Positions 1 to 12,127 of a stretch of 64,000 bases of DNA are shown here, one piece after another (positions within the stretch are counted from its first letter, which is position 1; each line of letters begins with the position of its first letter). A model generated the notes under the pieces. The model searched no databases, had not been told where the DNA came from, and saw only the letters and a program-made list of their open reading frames with translations. The position numbers were made by a program, and so were the translations under genes. This DNA is from Nymphaea colorata (Eukaryota; Streptophyta; Magnoliopsida; Nymphaeales; Nymphaeaceae): contig NC_045138.2 in NCBI RefSeq assembly GCF_008831285.2, positions 246,001-310,000 on the forward strand, written 5' to 3'.

Positions 1-1825
1 AGAATGGAGAGAAAGAGATTTAAGGAAAGAGACTTATAGTTGCAATGGATTTCTGACGTTAGTAGCAGCTCCAGCCTCTAGCAATCTCACAGGCGTGCAG
101 CGATGGTTGAATTTCGCATGACCATTTTTATTTAATTTTAATTTTTTTAATTAAAGAAACTAAACAGATTTTGTCCTTGAAGCATACACCTTAAGCATTG
201 AACGTGCCATAGATGGAGGCGTACACCTCTCTACCAAATGAGGCACACCCTTCAGGGATGCGTGTGCCTCACAACCATGCTTCAAGGCATTTTTTTTTTA
301 AATGCTTTGAATCTTTTTTTTGTGTGAAGCATACACTTTTCACAACGATTGGTTATCCCACTCGAGAGCGGAGTCAGAAATTTTTCATGAGGCGGACAAA
401 TTAAAGTATATAAATTTTGACTGGGGCTAAAATATCATTTTCCAATACTTTTATATAGAACAAGCGATTTTTTTTTAAATTTACATGTAAATTTAAAAAA
501 AAATTGAGGTGGGACCACGGTCCATGCAAGCCCTACCTTGGGGCCGCCCCTAATCCCACTACCCACTCAGGTTCTGAAGCAGTAATGCATGCCGGGGTCA
601 TATATATATTAATTTGAAGTGAAGTATTCAATTCAAATGGACGAGTTCTTGAATTTCCTCAACAACTTGTTCAATGTAAGTCATCATGCAACTCTTTTCT
701 TTCTTTTGATTCTCCAAAAAAAAACTAGAACCTAATATTCCCACGTGAGGTATTTATAATTGAATTGCTTAAGAAAATCAGATAATTAAAAAAACATCTT
801 ATCAAGAAATCTGATTATATTCAGATTTAAGAAATGACATTCAATTGGATCCTGATTGTAATTTGGTTCTAAATAAGTATTTGAAAAAATTGTATTTGGT
901 TGTAAATTCAGGTTTAAACAACTATTCTATATACAATATCCATATATTTTGGAAGTTAGTTTTTCAATAGCATCATTTTGCAGTTCGGGATCTGGTTTCA
1001 TATTTAAAAGTTTGATTATGAATTTAAAAATAGGATAAAGTTCAGATTATGAACCTAAAGACTTTTGATCAAAACGGTTTTAAAATTTTTAATCATCTCG
1101 CAACATCTGACAATCTTTTGATTTTAAAGATCTACCAAATTGAGTTGAGTTGCTAAAGCTTATAGCATTAAGAATCATTGTGAAATGAGTAATGATTTTT
1201 TTTGAAAAATTCAACATGTTTATCGTTGATATCTTGATTAGAGAACATGCATTAAAACAAATATTTGAAATAGCAACCCATGTTTTTCAAAGGGGTAAAA
1301 GTTTAACGTCTCAAATTGCTACTTTTTTTAATTACAATTTGAACCTATTTTTTTGGGAATGTTTTTTTTTTAATTTAATTTGATTATCTTAGATGGGAAA
1401 TTCCTGCCAATGAATTTTCCTTTTTATTACCTTGCCGAAGCTAACTGAGCTTGGCATATAGCGTGAATTGAGGGATCCGGTTGGGCCTCTCTTGATCCGA
1501 ATGGGCCGGTGGACATGGCGTCTGAACTCAGATCCAGGAGCTCGTAAAGTGCCCGAACCGACCCATCCCGACTCTGCTCTTGCATGGTAATGGGCCACGT
1601 CATCAAAGTATCTGAAATGGATACGATTCTGGCGTCCTGATCCGATTTAATTTTCCATGGTTTGGAATGTTGAAATAGACAGTGCCCTTTCTCTAGTTTG
1701 CATATTTGGGTTCAATGAATTGGGAAGCTAGTAATTTATCCGTATGGATCTACTTGGATTTGGGTTGGATTTAGGACTAAAAAGCCATTTGAACCTGAAT
1801 CGGATATGGTCCAACTAATTTAAAA
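1..1825. other. Intergenic repeat-rich DNA
   Basis: No gene is recognised here. The DNA is AT-rich with scattered homopolymers. The stretch at about 365-560 looks like a remnant of the dispersed family whose edge reads like 'ggggccgcccct' and whose body has short 'ggccc...aaaatttt' blocks; similar pieces lie at 4560-4660, 17868-18045, 34790-35000 and 52140-52240. From about 1735 to 1825 the text becomes the GGAT/ATCC-rich dialect seen in many other places in the window. Short open frames here show no protein-like composition. Confidence 0.5.
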
Positions 1826-2265
1826 TCAAGTCTGGGCATCAGGCCGGCCCGGCCTGGCCCAGCTCGGCTCGACTCGGCTCGATAAGTAATCGGACTTGGG
1901 ACAGCATGACACCCAAAACCTGGGCCCGGGTCCAGCCCGATAAGGAGTCAGGCTTAGGCCAGCCCGACACTTGAAACCCGGGCCCAGGCCCAGCTTGACA
2001 CATAAAACCTAAGCCCAAGCCTGGTTCGGGACTGGTCTGATTAAATTAAAAAATATATATTTTTAATATAAAATACTATATATATATATGAAATTAATCA
2101 TAATAAAATATTACAATTATATATACAAATCAATAAACTTTACATTAAAAGAATATTATCGGGCCAAACCTGTCTTATCGGGACCACTTGGGCCGGCCCG
2201 AAGCCCTTTTTTCCGGGCTCGAGCCCAAGCACGAGTCTGGCCGGGTACCGAACAACTACTACAAG
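1826..2265. repeat. GC-rich self-complementary repeat island (GGGCC dialect)
   Basis: The segment opens with TGGGCATCAGGCCGGCCC, the same edge as the elements at 3184-3525 and 40000-40140, and continues as irregular runs of GGCCC, GGGCC and CCCGAAACCCGGGCC-like words that can pair with one another. The middle (2040-2160) is AT-rich filler and GC-rich text resumes at 2160-2250. The right edge is not clear. This looks like a degraded foldback, non-autonomous transposon rather than coding sequence. Confidence 0.5.
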
Positions 2266-3183
2266 GCAAAACTGAATACCTAATCTCATTATGATTATTA
2301 GTCAGATTTCGTTTTCTTGCTTAATTCATTAATTTGTCAAAATATATTCAAGTTATTGACCATTGTGAGGAGGCAAGGATGTAAATCACACTTGGAAGGG
2401 ATGACAAAGAGTTGGGTTATCTGGATTCATTTAATTGTATTTGAAAAGAAAAATGAGATTGCATTAGCAACACTAGATTCAGATTTAGAATGAAGACTCT
2501 AATTAAATCCAAATGGAAGTCCCTGACCCGTCAAAAGTTCGAACCCAGACCGTAAGCAAATGTCAGATCTTATGCAGGATCCAGATCTGGCTTTAAATCA
2601 GGTCAGAATCCCAAGATCCTTCTTGTGTCTTCGTACCATCAAATAACTTCTCAGAGACTCTTCGGTTAAAGGAACAATGTGGTCTTAGAAGAGATGGTAA
2701 AGAAACATACTTTATCTTCTTGTCCTGGGAAAGCATGGTGTGATAATGCCCAATCATTAGTTAATGAATTTAAAAAATTTATTAGAAATTAGACTAAGTT
2801 TTTGCCTCAAGGAACATAGGATAGGAGGGCATTTAAAAAAACATATCTCTAGTTCGATTCTCATGGTGGGATGCCTCCACATCTTACCATGGTGGAGTAT
2901 GATGCATAGGTTGAAGGGTATACCATTGCGATCGCTGATGTCTATGATGCTCAGGACCTTGAAGGTATGGAAACACAGAGGAAAACAAGTGGAAGGATGC
3001 TTTGGGCCTTTTTTCCATGTCATGGGTTGTTAAACTCTTGCTCACCAAAAATTAGACTATGTTTCTTACCAACTTCACTTACCGCTCTAAGGGGCTCACT
3101 CCCGGCTGGACTAAGATACAACACATGACTCTACAAAGGGGTTACAAGTGGATAAAGATCTGTGGATACATCGAGGGGAGAGG
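2266..3183. other. Intergenic DNA with a SINE-like body
   Basis: No gene is recognised. Positions 2845-2980 carry a Pol III box-B-like word (AGTTCGATTCTC) followed by a body containing GGTTGAAGGGT and GCTCAGGACC, shared with the tRNA-derived SINE at 48827-49050. The open frames on both strands here come from this repeat and have no recognisable domain. Confidence 0.4.
2820..2985 (+). mobile_element. SINE-family fragment, copy 1
   Basis: From about 2848 the sequence TCTCTAGTTCGATTCTCATG parallels the box-B region of the copy at 48863-48885. The downstream words TTGAAGGGT and GCTCAGGACC then occur in the same order and at similar spacing in both. The box-A half is not recognisable here, so this is a 5'-truncated or diverged copy. 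A third partial copy lies at 26253-26345. Confidence 0.45.
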
Positions 3184-3525
3184 CAGTGTTAGGGGTGGGC
3201 ATCGGGCCGGGTCGGCCCGTCGGGCCCGAAACCCGGGCCCAACCCAGCCTGATGGGGGAAAGCGGCGAGCGAGATGGGGAGCGGAGAGGGAGAGGGAGAC
3301 GGGAAGGGACTCAGGGAGAGGGAGAGCCGGAGCGGAGAGGGGGAGAGGGAGACGGGGAGTGGAGAGGGAGACGGAGAGGGGGAGGGGGAGCGGAGTGAGA
3401 GCGGGAGCGGAGACGAGAAGGAGGGGGAGTGGGAGATGGACTCACGGAGGGCGGGAGTCGGGCCGCCGCTGGGCCGGCCTATCGGGCCCGGGCCCGGCCC
3501 GATGCCCAAGCTTAGGCGGTGCAGT
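3184..3525. mobile_element. Non-autonomous TIR element with GC-rich ends and purine array
   Basis: The left end is AGGGGTGGGCATCGGGCC and the right end, read in reverse complement, is AAGCTTGGGCATCGGGCC. They share a 15-16-bp inverted core (TGGGCATCGGGCCGGG). The flanks AGGCAGTGT (left) and AGGCGGTGC (right) match at 7 of 9 positions and may be a degraded 9-bp target-site duplication. The interior at 3255-3440 is a purine-rich (GGAGAG)n-like array that opens several long but meaningless frames. The TIR and flank pattern suggests a MITE-type DNA transposon; the superfamily is an inference. Confidence 0.55.
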
Positions 3526-4099
3526 TTGGGTCAACAAAAATGTGTTAGTTTTTATAAGGGCTTTTTGGCAATAAGAACATTTTGTAACAGTTTCATTTTG
3601 GGGCAGATTCATATTCTCTTGGCCAAACAAACTCATATTGTAACATATGTTCAAGAACATGTATATGAAATCAGCTGAACAAAGTAACACAATTTCTTCT
3701 ATCTTGGTGTAAGATATAAGGAACTGTTGGCGATCCAAGCTAACTTGGGCGATTTCCGAGACACTGGTGAGTTTGCCAACTATGATCCCAACTGTTAAAA
3801 ATCAAACGCGAAACATAACGGACAGAACAGACACATGTTCTGTGGGAATCAAAAGTCGGATAGAACTGATACTGCATTCCCTTCCTTAAAAACTGTCAAA
3901 CAGTGAACAGAGAACTGGTGTGTGCATTTTTTCTGGAGTACAGAACGTCCTATTCGTTTTGTCCCATGAATTACGAAAAAAAAAATCTTTTACCGAGTGA
4001 TTGGTAACATGAACACTATGTTCTTGAAGGACGTAATGTTTCATTGATCAGTCTCAATCTTTGTAGCATATGTCTTACGTTGCAAAGAATGAAGTGTTC
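3526..4099. other. Intergenic DNA, nothing recognised
   Basis: AT-rich sequence without a recognisable gene, RNA or clear repeat. It lies between two GC-rich repeat islands. Confidence 0.4.
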
Positions 4100-4520
4100 T
4101 TGTTAAGTCAATGAGTCGAGCTAACTCGAGCTTGATTCGAACTCACTCGATGAACTTGACTCGAACTCGACAACCTAAACGAGTCGAGCTTGAGTTAAGG
4201 GGGCTCGGTTCGGTTAAGCTCAACAAAGAAAATATATATAATACGTCCCATAAAATTATCAAAAAATGTAGATTGTTCAGATGGGTATGCACTAGCATAT
4301 GGGAGGTTCTATGTTCAAATTTATATGCTGCCTTTTTGTTTTAAAAAATAATTTTTTTAACACAATGTTTGGCTGGGTGGGCTCAAACCAATCTTTTGGC
4401 TTGAGCTTAATCGAGCCGAGTTCAATTTTTCGACACTCAAGCCGAGTCGAGCTGGAGCTAATAAAATCGAACTTGGGCTGGCTCAACTCGTGTCGAACTG
4501 GCTCATGTACAGCCCTAGCC
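4100..4520. repeat. TCGAG-dialect self-complementary island
   Basis: Both ends are made of TCGAG, CGAGC and GAACTCG words in both orientations, able to fold back, around an AT-rich middle (4230-4370). The right edge reads GGCTCATGTACAGCCCTAG, whose reverse complement starts CTAGGGCTGTACATGAGCC and resembles the AGGG-type terminus of the better preserved element at 13387-13926. The left edge is worn. This is a remnant of the same class of foldback element. Confidence 0.5.
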
Positions 4521-5560
4521 CCACATCCCTTCTGCTGCTTATAACTTTTAAAATTTTTAATTTAGCCAATACAAATTTATATCTTGGCCCTTACAAAAAA
4601 TTTTTGCAAATATAGTCGCCTCCCAACAAAAAAAAAAAATCGTAGCTCTGCCTGGCTTAGGTGTAATTTGTATTCATTTTAATTAATTTAAGTCTGAGTA
4701 GTTAAACACTCCTTTTAAGTTACATTCGTTGGATTAGTTAGTAACGCACTTGAGTTCGCATGATACTCGTTTCTAAATTAAACCCTGCATGTACCAAATT
4801 CAGCTTAATTTGGATTCTCCACAACGAAATCTAATTCGAATTCAGATTGACAACTTACTTTTTTTAAATTATATTCAGATCTGAGTAGCACAAAAGCTTA
4901 CATTTATATCCAATCGGGTCACATTTTTATAAGGTCATACTTATATTTAGATTTGGTTATGAACATATATATATATATATATATATATAGTTAAAATTAG
5001 ACACAACTACTAATCAAATAACATTTTTAGATCTAGATAAAAAATTTTCAATTCGAATAAATAATTAAATATATTTGATCTACCTACATCCCTAATATAT
5101 GTCTTATCAATATTGTAAGAGTGTTTTCTAAGAAAAGAACAAGATACAACAAAAGTAAGGTTTTTTTTAGTATAACGTTGATAGTATCATGAGGGGACTG
5201 AGACGTGTGACTATTCATCAGATTTGAATAGTTTACAGAAAATTCATTAAATCGGACCTAGTTGGTCAAGAGTCGCATTTTGCGCTACAAAAGTTTCGCC
5301 AGATCCAAATAAATACCAGATCCAGATCTGATTACTTAAAAGAACTAACTTTTACATACTACATCTGCTATGTAGTTACTAGATTGTCTGAAATTATTTA
5401 TCCAATCTTGAGTTAGGAATTGAGTTTTTTTTTTTTTTTGGGTATCTCAATCGGATCTGGATCCAGTTAGTAAAGTGAAGTTCCCCAGTTGATATACTCA
5501 AAGTTGTTCGGTTCGGGTAACCAACAAAAGTCCGACCCATTTGATCATGGTGTGTAAAAG
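4521..5560. other. Intergenic DNA upstream of the RABC gene
   Basis: No gene is recognised. It holds a 'ttggccc...aaattttt' dispersed repeat remnant (4560-4665), GGATC/ATCCGA-dialect text (4780-4925 and 5270-5345) and an (AT)n tract at about 4966-4989. Confidence 0.45.
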
Positions 5561-5566
5561 CAAATA

Positions 5567-5708
5567 ATGAAAGTGTTAAGGACAAAACCGGAACTCCACC
5601 CAACCAGTGATTCCTTGATTTCCTGGTTTTCGGAGGTCTTGGAAATTCCTGTCCTTCTCGTCTTGACTTCTTCAAATTCCTTTCTTCTCGACTCTTCACA
5701 GGCTACAG

Positions 5709-5755
<47 letters not shown>

Positions 5756-5790
5756 AGGACTTTTCTTGATTGCGGATTCATACAGGTTAG
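5567..5790 (+). promoter_or_regulatory. Putative 5' UTR of the RABC gene with CT tract
   Basis: A (CT)n tract at 5709-5752 lies in a C/T-rich stretch, followed by CATACAG|GTTAG at about 5786, which fits a 5' splice donor. Acceptor-like CAG sites lie shortly before the ATG at 6508 (about 6469 and 6496). CT microsatellites are common in plant core promoters and 5' leaders. I infer a leader exon ending near 5786 and a leader intron of about 0.7 kb. No transcript evidence is available. Confidence 0.4.
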
Positions 5791-6507
5791 AAAATATCAC
5801 GATTCTCACGGATTTCCTCATGTTTTTAGTTTGTTCGTTTGTTTGGCAATCCCTCCCCATTATTTTTCTCCTTTTGCAAGAAATTTAGTCGCTGAATTGG
5901 TAGATTTTTTGGGTGCTTAGTAATGTTAAATGATGAATCTACTAAATAAGCGTATTTTGTCTCTTGGTTTAGTTGTTGAATCAACGTGTAGATTTGCGAC
6001 TAGATGATTTTCTCTGTTTCTCTGTTTTGATGGATTTGGTTTGAAAATTAATGGAAGGTTTTGGTTTTTTAAAGTTTCCGATGACGGGTTTTGATAGTTT
6101 GGTGTTGGCAAAATTTGTGTTTTCGCGATGAATTCTACATGCGAGAAAACTCCAATGGCGGTGGTGATGATCTGTGTCGCACATCTTTGGATAATTCATA
6201 ATTGTTATTGGATTTAGTTACTTGCTGGATTGTTCTACTCATTAGCTGATGGAAGTGTCCTACATCTCTGGTTTTGTGATAAACAGTTTTATATTTCTTC
6301 ACCTATTTTTAGTTTTTGTTATTAATCATGTTGATTTATTATGGTTTTGATTTAATTCTGATGTACTATCAATTGCACACAGCTTATCTTTTCTACTTGT
6401 TGTTTTTCTTGAAGACTACGAGGTGAATTTTGAGACATTGGTTTAATCAGGACCGTACTTGCCTGCAGTCATCGACTATTCACTGTGATTCTTCAGGGTT
6501 GGATTTA

Positions 6508-9500
6508 ATGGACATCTCTCCATCTCCACCGGAGTTCGACTACTTATTTAAATTACTGCTTATTGGAGATTCAGGTGTTGGGAAAAGCAGTCTCTTGTTG
6601 AGTTTCACTTCAGATACATTTGAAGACCTTTCACCAACAATAGGTAAAGCATCAAATGTTGCTGAAGAGCCTTTTGTATTACTGCTCCCCAATTAGTTAT
6701 TCATCTATTGGTGCAATTTGTTCCTCCAAACCAGTATAGAGATGGATCATCAAACAGAGCAACTATCTTTTGATGTCGTGAAGTTGCTTTCGTTTATCGT
6801 AGGTCATGCATTATGATTGTACAGTTTCTTTTGAGGAAAATGTGTAATCTCTTAAAAGAAGTCACAAATCAATTACTTTTAAGTCTTAATAAACAAAACA
6901 TCAACTTTTCATGCAGTATCCAGAGTGTCTTTTCTGGTAAACTGCCATTCATAAACATGTTTTCAGGTTTGATTTAATTTAAATAAAGGTGACAACATCG
7001 GAAACTGCTTGATCTGTTGAGGGTTGCAGGCAAGGGAGTGTGGATATGGATCCACTTCTCATGCTTATCCTCCAAATTTTCCAAGTTGCGTATTTCTTTA
7101 TTTCTATTCCTAGAACTGCTGGATAAGCTATCCTGTAAAATGCTATTTTCTTAATGATCAGCTAAGAAAGTTTATCAGTTGCAATTTCAACAGAACCTAG
7201 GAACAACTGGAATCCATTCATCTTTCGGAAAGCATTAATTTCAGAAAAAATAGTAGTCTTTCTCTTATTCCCAAAATGTCAATTTATCCTTCTCGCTTTA
7301 TGATGGAGAGTGGTGCATCTCCAGGTGTTGACTTTAAGGTGAAGATGGTGACTGTTGGTGGGAAAAGGTTGAAGCTTGCAATCTGGGATACAGGTATGTT
7401 TTTGATGCATATGATATATAGTTGATGAATGGAACTTGATTTATGATATTAACTTTAGGGGAAGCCTCACATAGCTATATACCTGTGTTACAGCAAGAAA
7501 AGAGATCTTATTCACTTTGCCAAGAAATTGATTGCTTTCGTATGTTATTGCTAGACTATCTTGATTAGTATCATTCTTTTCATATTTGCAGTTTTTGTAC
7601 TATATAGAGATGAAAAGTGTCACCAAATGTATAGTTTTCTGTGTCTTTGTGGAACTTTGTGATATATGGGAAACTTGAAATGTGCTAATTCCATAAAGAA
7701 TATTTTGTGCTGTTTTGTTGCAGCTGGACAGGAAAGGTTCAGAACATTAACCAGTTCATACTATAGAGGAGCACAAGGCATAATTATGGGTATGTTGCGT
7801 CTTTGTGCTGCCTTGTCATTTTCAAATGTTATATGTGCTTCATAAATATGTGATGTTGAGTTTCACTAGGAAGATACTTGCTGTATTTTCATGTAAATGT
7901 TGATTGCTTCAGCTGGAAGGGGATTTCTATGGATGTAGATGCATGGTCATGGTGGTTTCAGAGGGTGATGAGAAGCTGTCAAGACACTCCATTGGATGGA
8001 GGAGGAATACCAAAAGTTCATGAAACTCCATAAGAAAATTAAGAACTTAATACATCTAATTATAGAGGATATCACTATAACTTCTAACTAATCTTTCTGC
8101 TTCTAGATATTGGGTTCTCTCTTGTGATATAATTTCTAGTAAGAAAAATCAATTTTGAAAATGGATTCTACCATTAGATGCCTGATATAGAATGAATGAG
8201 TTCAGAGATGATGTTAGAAATCGAGGTGTTTAAACCAGTGTTATGTTTAGGATATTTGGCAGCTGTTGCTTTGAGCATCAACATGATGATTTTGCAACTT
8301 TTATTGAAATGCTTACTCTTATAATTTCAATGCTCCTGTATCAACATCCTTGTGTGGAAACTGGTAATTGCTTATTGCAGAAACTTTTTCAGTAGATTCA
8401 GTTCTTCTTGTATAAGGTTGTTTTTCTTAATGTGTATTCTTTATTGACTTGTGACTAGTGTTTCCTTTATATTTTTTTCAGTTTATGATGTGACAAGGCG
8501 TGAAACATTTACAAACCTTTCCGAAATATGGGCTAAAGAAATTGATCTATATTCTACTAATCAAGACTGCATCAAAATGCTTGTTGGAAATAAAGTTGAC
8601 AAGGTAATTTATGGTACCAAGTGCAGCATATATTCTTTGTAATAAAAGGTTCTTTTGTTGCCATGCTTCTGAGGTTTCAAATTTTTCCATGTTTCTTATA
8701 GAGCTGATCACTGACTAGACTTTTCCAGATGTTATCTTTTTTGTGACATATAGACTGTGATTGCATACATGTTATATATTTTCTCCAGTAGACTGGCATT
8801 GGGTGAATGTGTTGTAACTGATCTAAATTTCAGTTAGACTCTCATACCGTTTAGCACACCGTAGCTATTGCACGCCGATACTATAAATAATCTGATTGTG
8901 AAAGTGAAAACTTGAGAAAATTGTTCTACTATGTAAAATTAAATTTAATTGTAAAATGAAGTATAGTTCTGTTCAATCTAATCTGGTTATTTACGATATA
9001 TGCTTGAGGTTCTTTGTCCATTTCTTCCTCATGTATTTTATGCACGTGCTTTTATTACGATAATCCCTTGAAGGTGCTGGAAACAACATTCTAGTTTCAG
9101 AGGTATTCAATAATTTACCAAGGAACAGAAGAATACTTGTTCCTGTTGGCTGCTCCTATAGTTAGAGTTGGCTGCATCTTTTCCCTGAAGACACTTGTAT
9201 CCATCCTGCTTACTTTATGTCGTGGAAAAAGATGAAAGTTGGAAGTCTGATATACTTAGTTGGACTTCAAAGATGCGTTTAGCATTGCTAAATAGAAAAA
9301 CATGGATCCATATTAGGTACGATTTCTTTTTCCTTTTTTCCCTTTCAAATTTGTTCATGGATTTGTTCTGAAACCTGTCAAACTCATCAAGTTCACCTAT
9401 CTTACTTGTTCATTTCTAAGTATAGTATGGACATGCTAATTTACAAAAATTTGAAATACAGTATCCTGTGCGTAGCATGAAACATTAAATGTGTTTGTGT

Positions 9501-10222
9501 GCACATGCAGACATAGTGGTTTTCATGGTTGTGTTGCCTTTTGCTTGGATAGGACGGTAAACCTTAGTGTGATTTTATAGAATGTTATTCATGAGGTTTT
9601 ACATTTGGAAGTCATTTTTAAACTATTGAAACTAGAAAATTCCTCATGGACGGTCTGCTGATCTTGGAAATTTCTTGTTTGCCAGGAAAGTGAAAGGGTT
9701 GTAACTAAGAAGGAAGGAATTGAGTTTGCAAGGGAAGCTGGATGCCTTTTCCTTGAATGTAGTGCAAAAACACGAGTTAACGTTGAGCAATGCTTTGAGG
9801 AGCTTGTTCTAAAGGTGGGAAGTGCTTTCCTTTTGACTTCTGTTTCTGCTTTTGCTTTTCTTTCTGAACTGAACAACGGTCTGTGGTTTGGTCTATAATT
9901 TGTTGACCTAAATTAGTTACCATACCCACATACACACATAGGCAGATTCATACATGCACAACTAGTAAATCAGAAGTAATTGAAAGGAAAAAAAAGCATG
10001 GATAAACAGCATTTCTTTAAGATAAATGTACTTTTTACTTATTAATCCATGAGGGAGTTTCCTTCACATTCAGCAGTGATAAAATTATCTGAAATGAGCC
10101 TGTAATTGTTCATTCAGATATTGGACACCCCAAGCCTCTTAGCAGAAGGTTCATCAGGTGTAAAGCGGAATATTTTCAAGCAGAAACCCCAACCTGAGGC
10201 TGCCACAAGCGGCTGCTGCTGA
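6508..10222 (+). CDS. RABC1: Rab GTPase, RABC (Rab18) subfamily, complete, six exons
   Basis: Small Ras-like GTPase of the plant RABC/Rab18 group, a membrane-traffic switch cycling between GTP and GDP forms. Exons are 6508-6643, 7325-7393, 7724-7789, 8482-8603, 9686-9814 and 10118-10222, all with GT-AG borders and a continuous frame, giving 208 aa. Visible motifs are the P-loop GDSGVGKS (20-27), the switch I threonine within LSPTIGVDF (41-49), WDTAGQE (66-72), NKVD (127-130) and SAK (157-159). The C-terminus ...TSGCC is a double-cysteine geranylgeranylation signal for membrane anchoring. The length is normal for a Rab. The effector-region text ([30 protein letters not shown]) follows the RABC1 pattern closely. 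I see no defects. The choice of C1 rather than C2 is by memory of the family and is less sure than the subfamily. Confidence 0.95.
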
Positions 10223-11134
10223 GATGTACTGTCCACCTGCTTCCAGTTGATTTGTTTGTTGATGTTGGTGATGCGGATGTCAGGTCTTCCCTCTCATATT
10301 TGTTGCTGAAACAGTAAATTTAAAATTCTTCAGTTGTTCTCCCTTTAATCACTGTTTCTTCAGAATGCATCTGTTCAATGCTGTATACGGTTTAGAATGC
10401 CTCTCTCTCTCTCATGCGTAAGTTGAATCTTCACTCAGGCCGATCAAGCAGCCATTGGGCAACCTTGTGCCAAGAACCACAATGCTTTTTTTCTCCTTTG
10501 TTCTTTCAAATGGTAGAAAGGACTTTCCAGGGCATATAAAAGAAAGATTGTGAAAGAACCAGCTACTAAGCAAGCATTGTGAAAAATCGATCTTATTATG
10601 AACAATCCCACTGTGAAAATGTCCTGTAATATTATACTTTGTTTTCAATTTTTTTCTTGAACCATATCAAAGAGATGTCTAAAGGCTAGTGTAGGTTGAA
10701 ATGCAGTAAAAGCAGAGAAAGCTGCTTATGTCAGAATTATTTACAGTAAGACGTAATATTTTCAAGATGATGCTTTCGAAAGTATTGTGTTATCCTCGCC
10801 TGTGTGTGTGCGTAGGTTGCACACATAATAGTCCTTCCGAAAACCCTTTAATACACACACATACACACACAAAGTGAGGGCTTTTGAACAGATAACTTAG
10901 TAGAGATGTTGTCTACATGCTCTTGAACATGTAAATGGAATTTTACAACTCTGAGAATTCATACAATGGTTTTGAAAATCTGATGAAAGCTTATACATAC
11001 ATTTTGGAAAGTATCATTTTTTTTTTTGAGTCGCCGAGCCTACTGCAAAATTGACTGACAGTTTTGGCAATGCACATTGCATCATCGAGCCTACCACCTC
11101 TTTCATTGATCGTACTGGCTAGGCATTTTTCAGC

Positions 11135-11255
11135 CAAAGATGAGCATGCGTCGAAAAAGACAATGGCTGAAAAAGTATAAGCCTCTCCAGTAACGCCGAA
11201 CAGAAGTATAAACCTCTCCAGCAACGTCGAAAAAGACAATGGCTGAAAAAGGAAC
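11135..11255. repeat. Short direct repeat, 84-bp spacing
   Basis: A 26-base word beginning GTCGAAAAAGACAATGGC occurs at 11142 and again at 11226. A shorter 'tataa(g/a)cctctccag' word is repeated between them. This is an imperfect local tandem duplication. On the minus strand it keeps an open frame across both copies, but no protein family is recognised. Confidence 0.55.
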
Positions 11256-12074
11256 TGACCCGTCTGTTCTTAATGAAGTTAGATCCTCATGAAGAGGGTA
11301 TTCACAGCTTGGTGAAACTTTGGTTAGAATGATTGCCATTGGAAGGAGTGATCTCCTAACAGCTTGAAAACCAAATTGGACTAAATTCATGATGAACTAA
11401 GTTTACATCCTAGAACTAAACTTCGGAAGATTTACTTCAAAAGCCATTAAAGTTGAGCTAAATGCATTATGAAGAACTTTGATCAAGCTTTAGATAGTCA
11501 TCCTGTCATGCAAAACTTGGTTTTTGGTCTTCATGAGTGCAGAAGGGCCAATCGAAAAGAACATGCAGCCGGCATGCATGGCAGTTCAGGCGACCTGTTT
11601 CCGTCCACAAAGACGAAATCCCTTCGAGAAGAACATAAAGTATCTCGACAATAACATGGGAGGTTTTTCTGATTTCTAGCTATAGATCAGCAGCATGTAG
11701 CAAATGAAGATCATCCATTGGCTACTTCAGTCATCTGACAAAATCCCTTAAGGTAGTGTTTGATTCAGATCGGTGGTCAGATCCCTAAAATCTCAAGTTC
11801 ATGAATTTGAGATCGAACCCTCCCCCATCAAATCTTAAATTCATGGTTTTTAACAAGTACCATGGGTTTGAAATCCATGCTACTGAGATCGACATCTACA
11901 AACACACCTTTTAATGCAACCTCGGATCTAAGATATGAAGCATCAAACACAACCTTAAAGACTACATGCTTCTACAACTCAGATATGTTGTGTGCAGCGC
12001 ACCTATTTCTGAATTGTGGAGCCCTAAACCGCAAGGGGACTGTGCTGACTGCATCAGCAATCTCTTTTATATAT

Positions 12075-12081
12075 CTAAACA

Positions 12082-12126
<45 letters not shown>

Positions 12127-12127
12127 A
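12075..12127. repeat. Compound (AC)n(AT)n microsatellite
   Basis: Alternating AC followed directly by alternating AT over about 50 bases in intergenic DNA. It is simple sequence with no coding meaning. Confidence 0.85.

Noticed and set aside
3059-3678. Long overlapping open frames on both strands
   Set aside because: They come from the GGAGAG purine array and GGGCC repeats of a TIR element; the translations are low-complexity Arg/Glu/Gly or Ser/Pro.
10991-11390. Minus-strand gene with phrase FSAIVFFD repeated
   Set aside because: The repeat of the phrase follows from the 84-bp direct duplication; no protein family or splice structure is evident.
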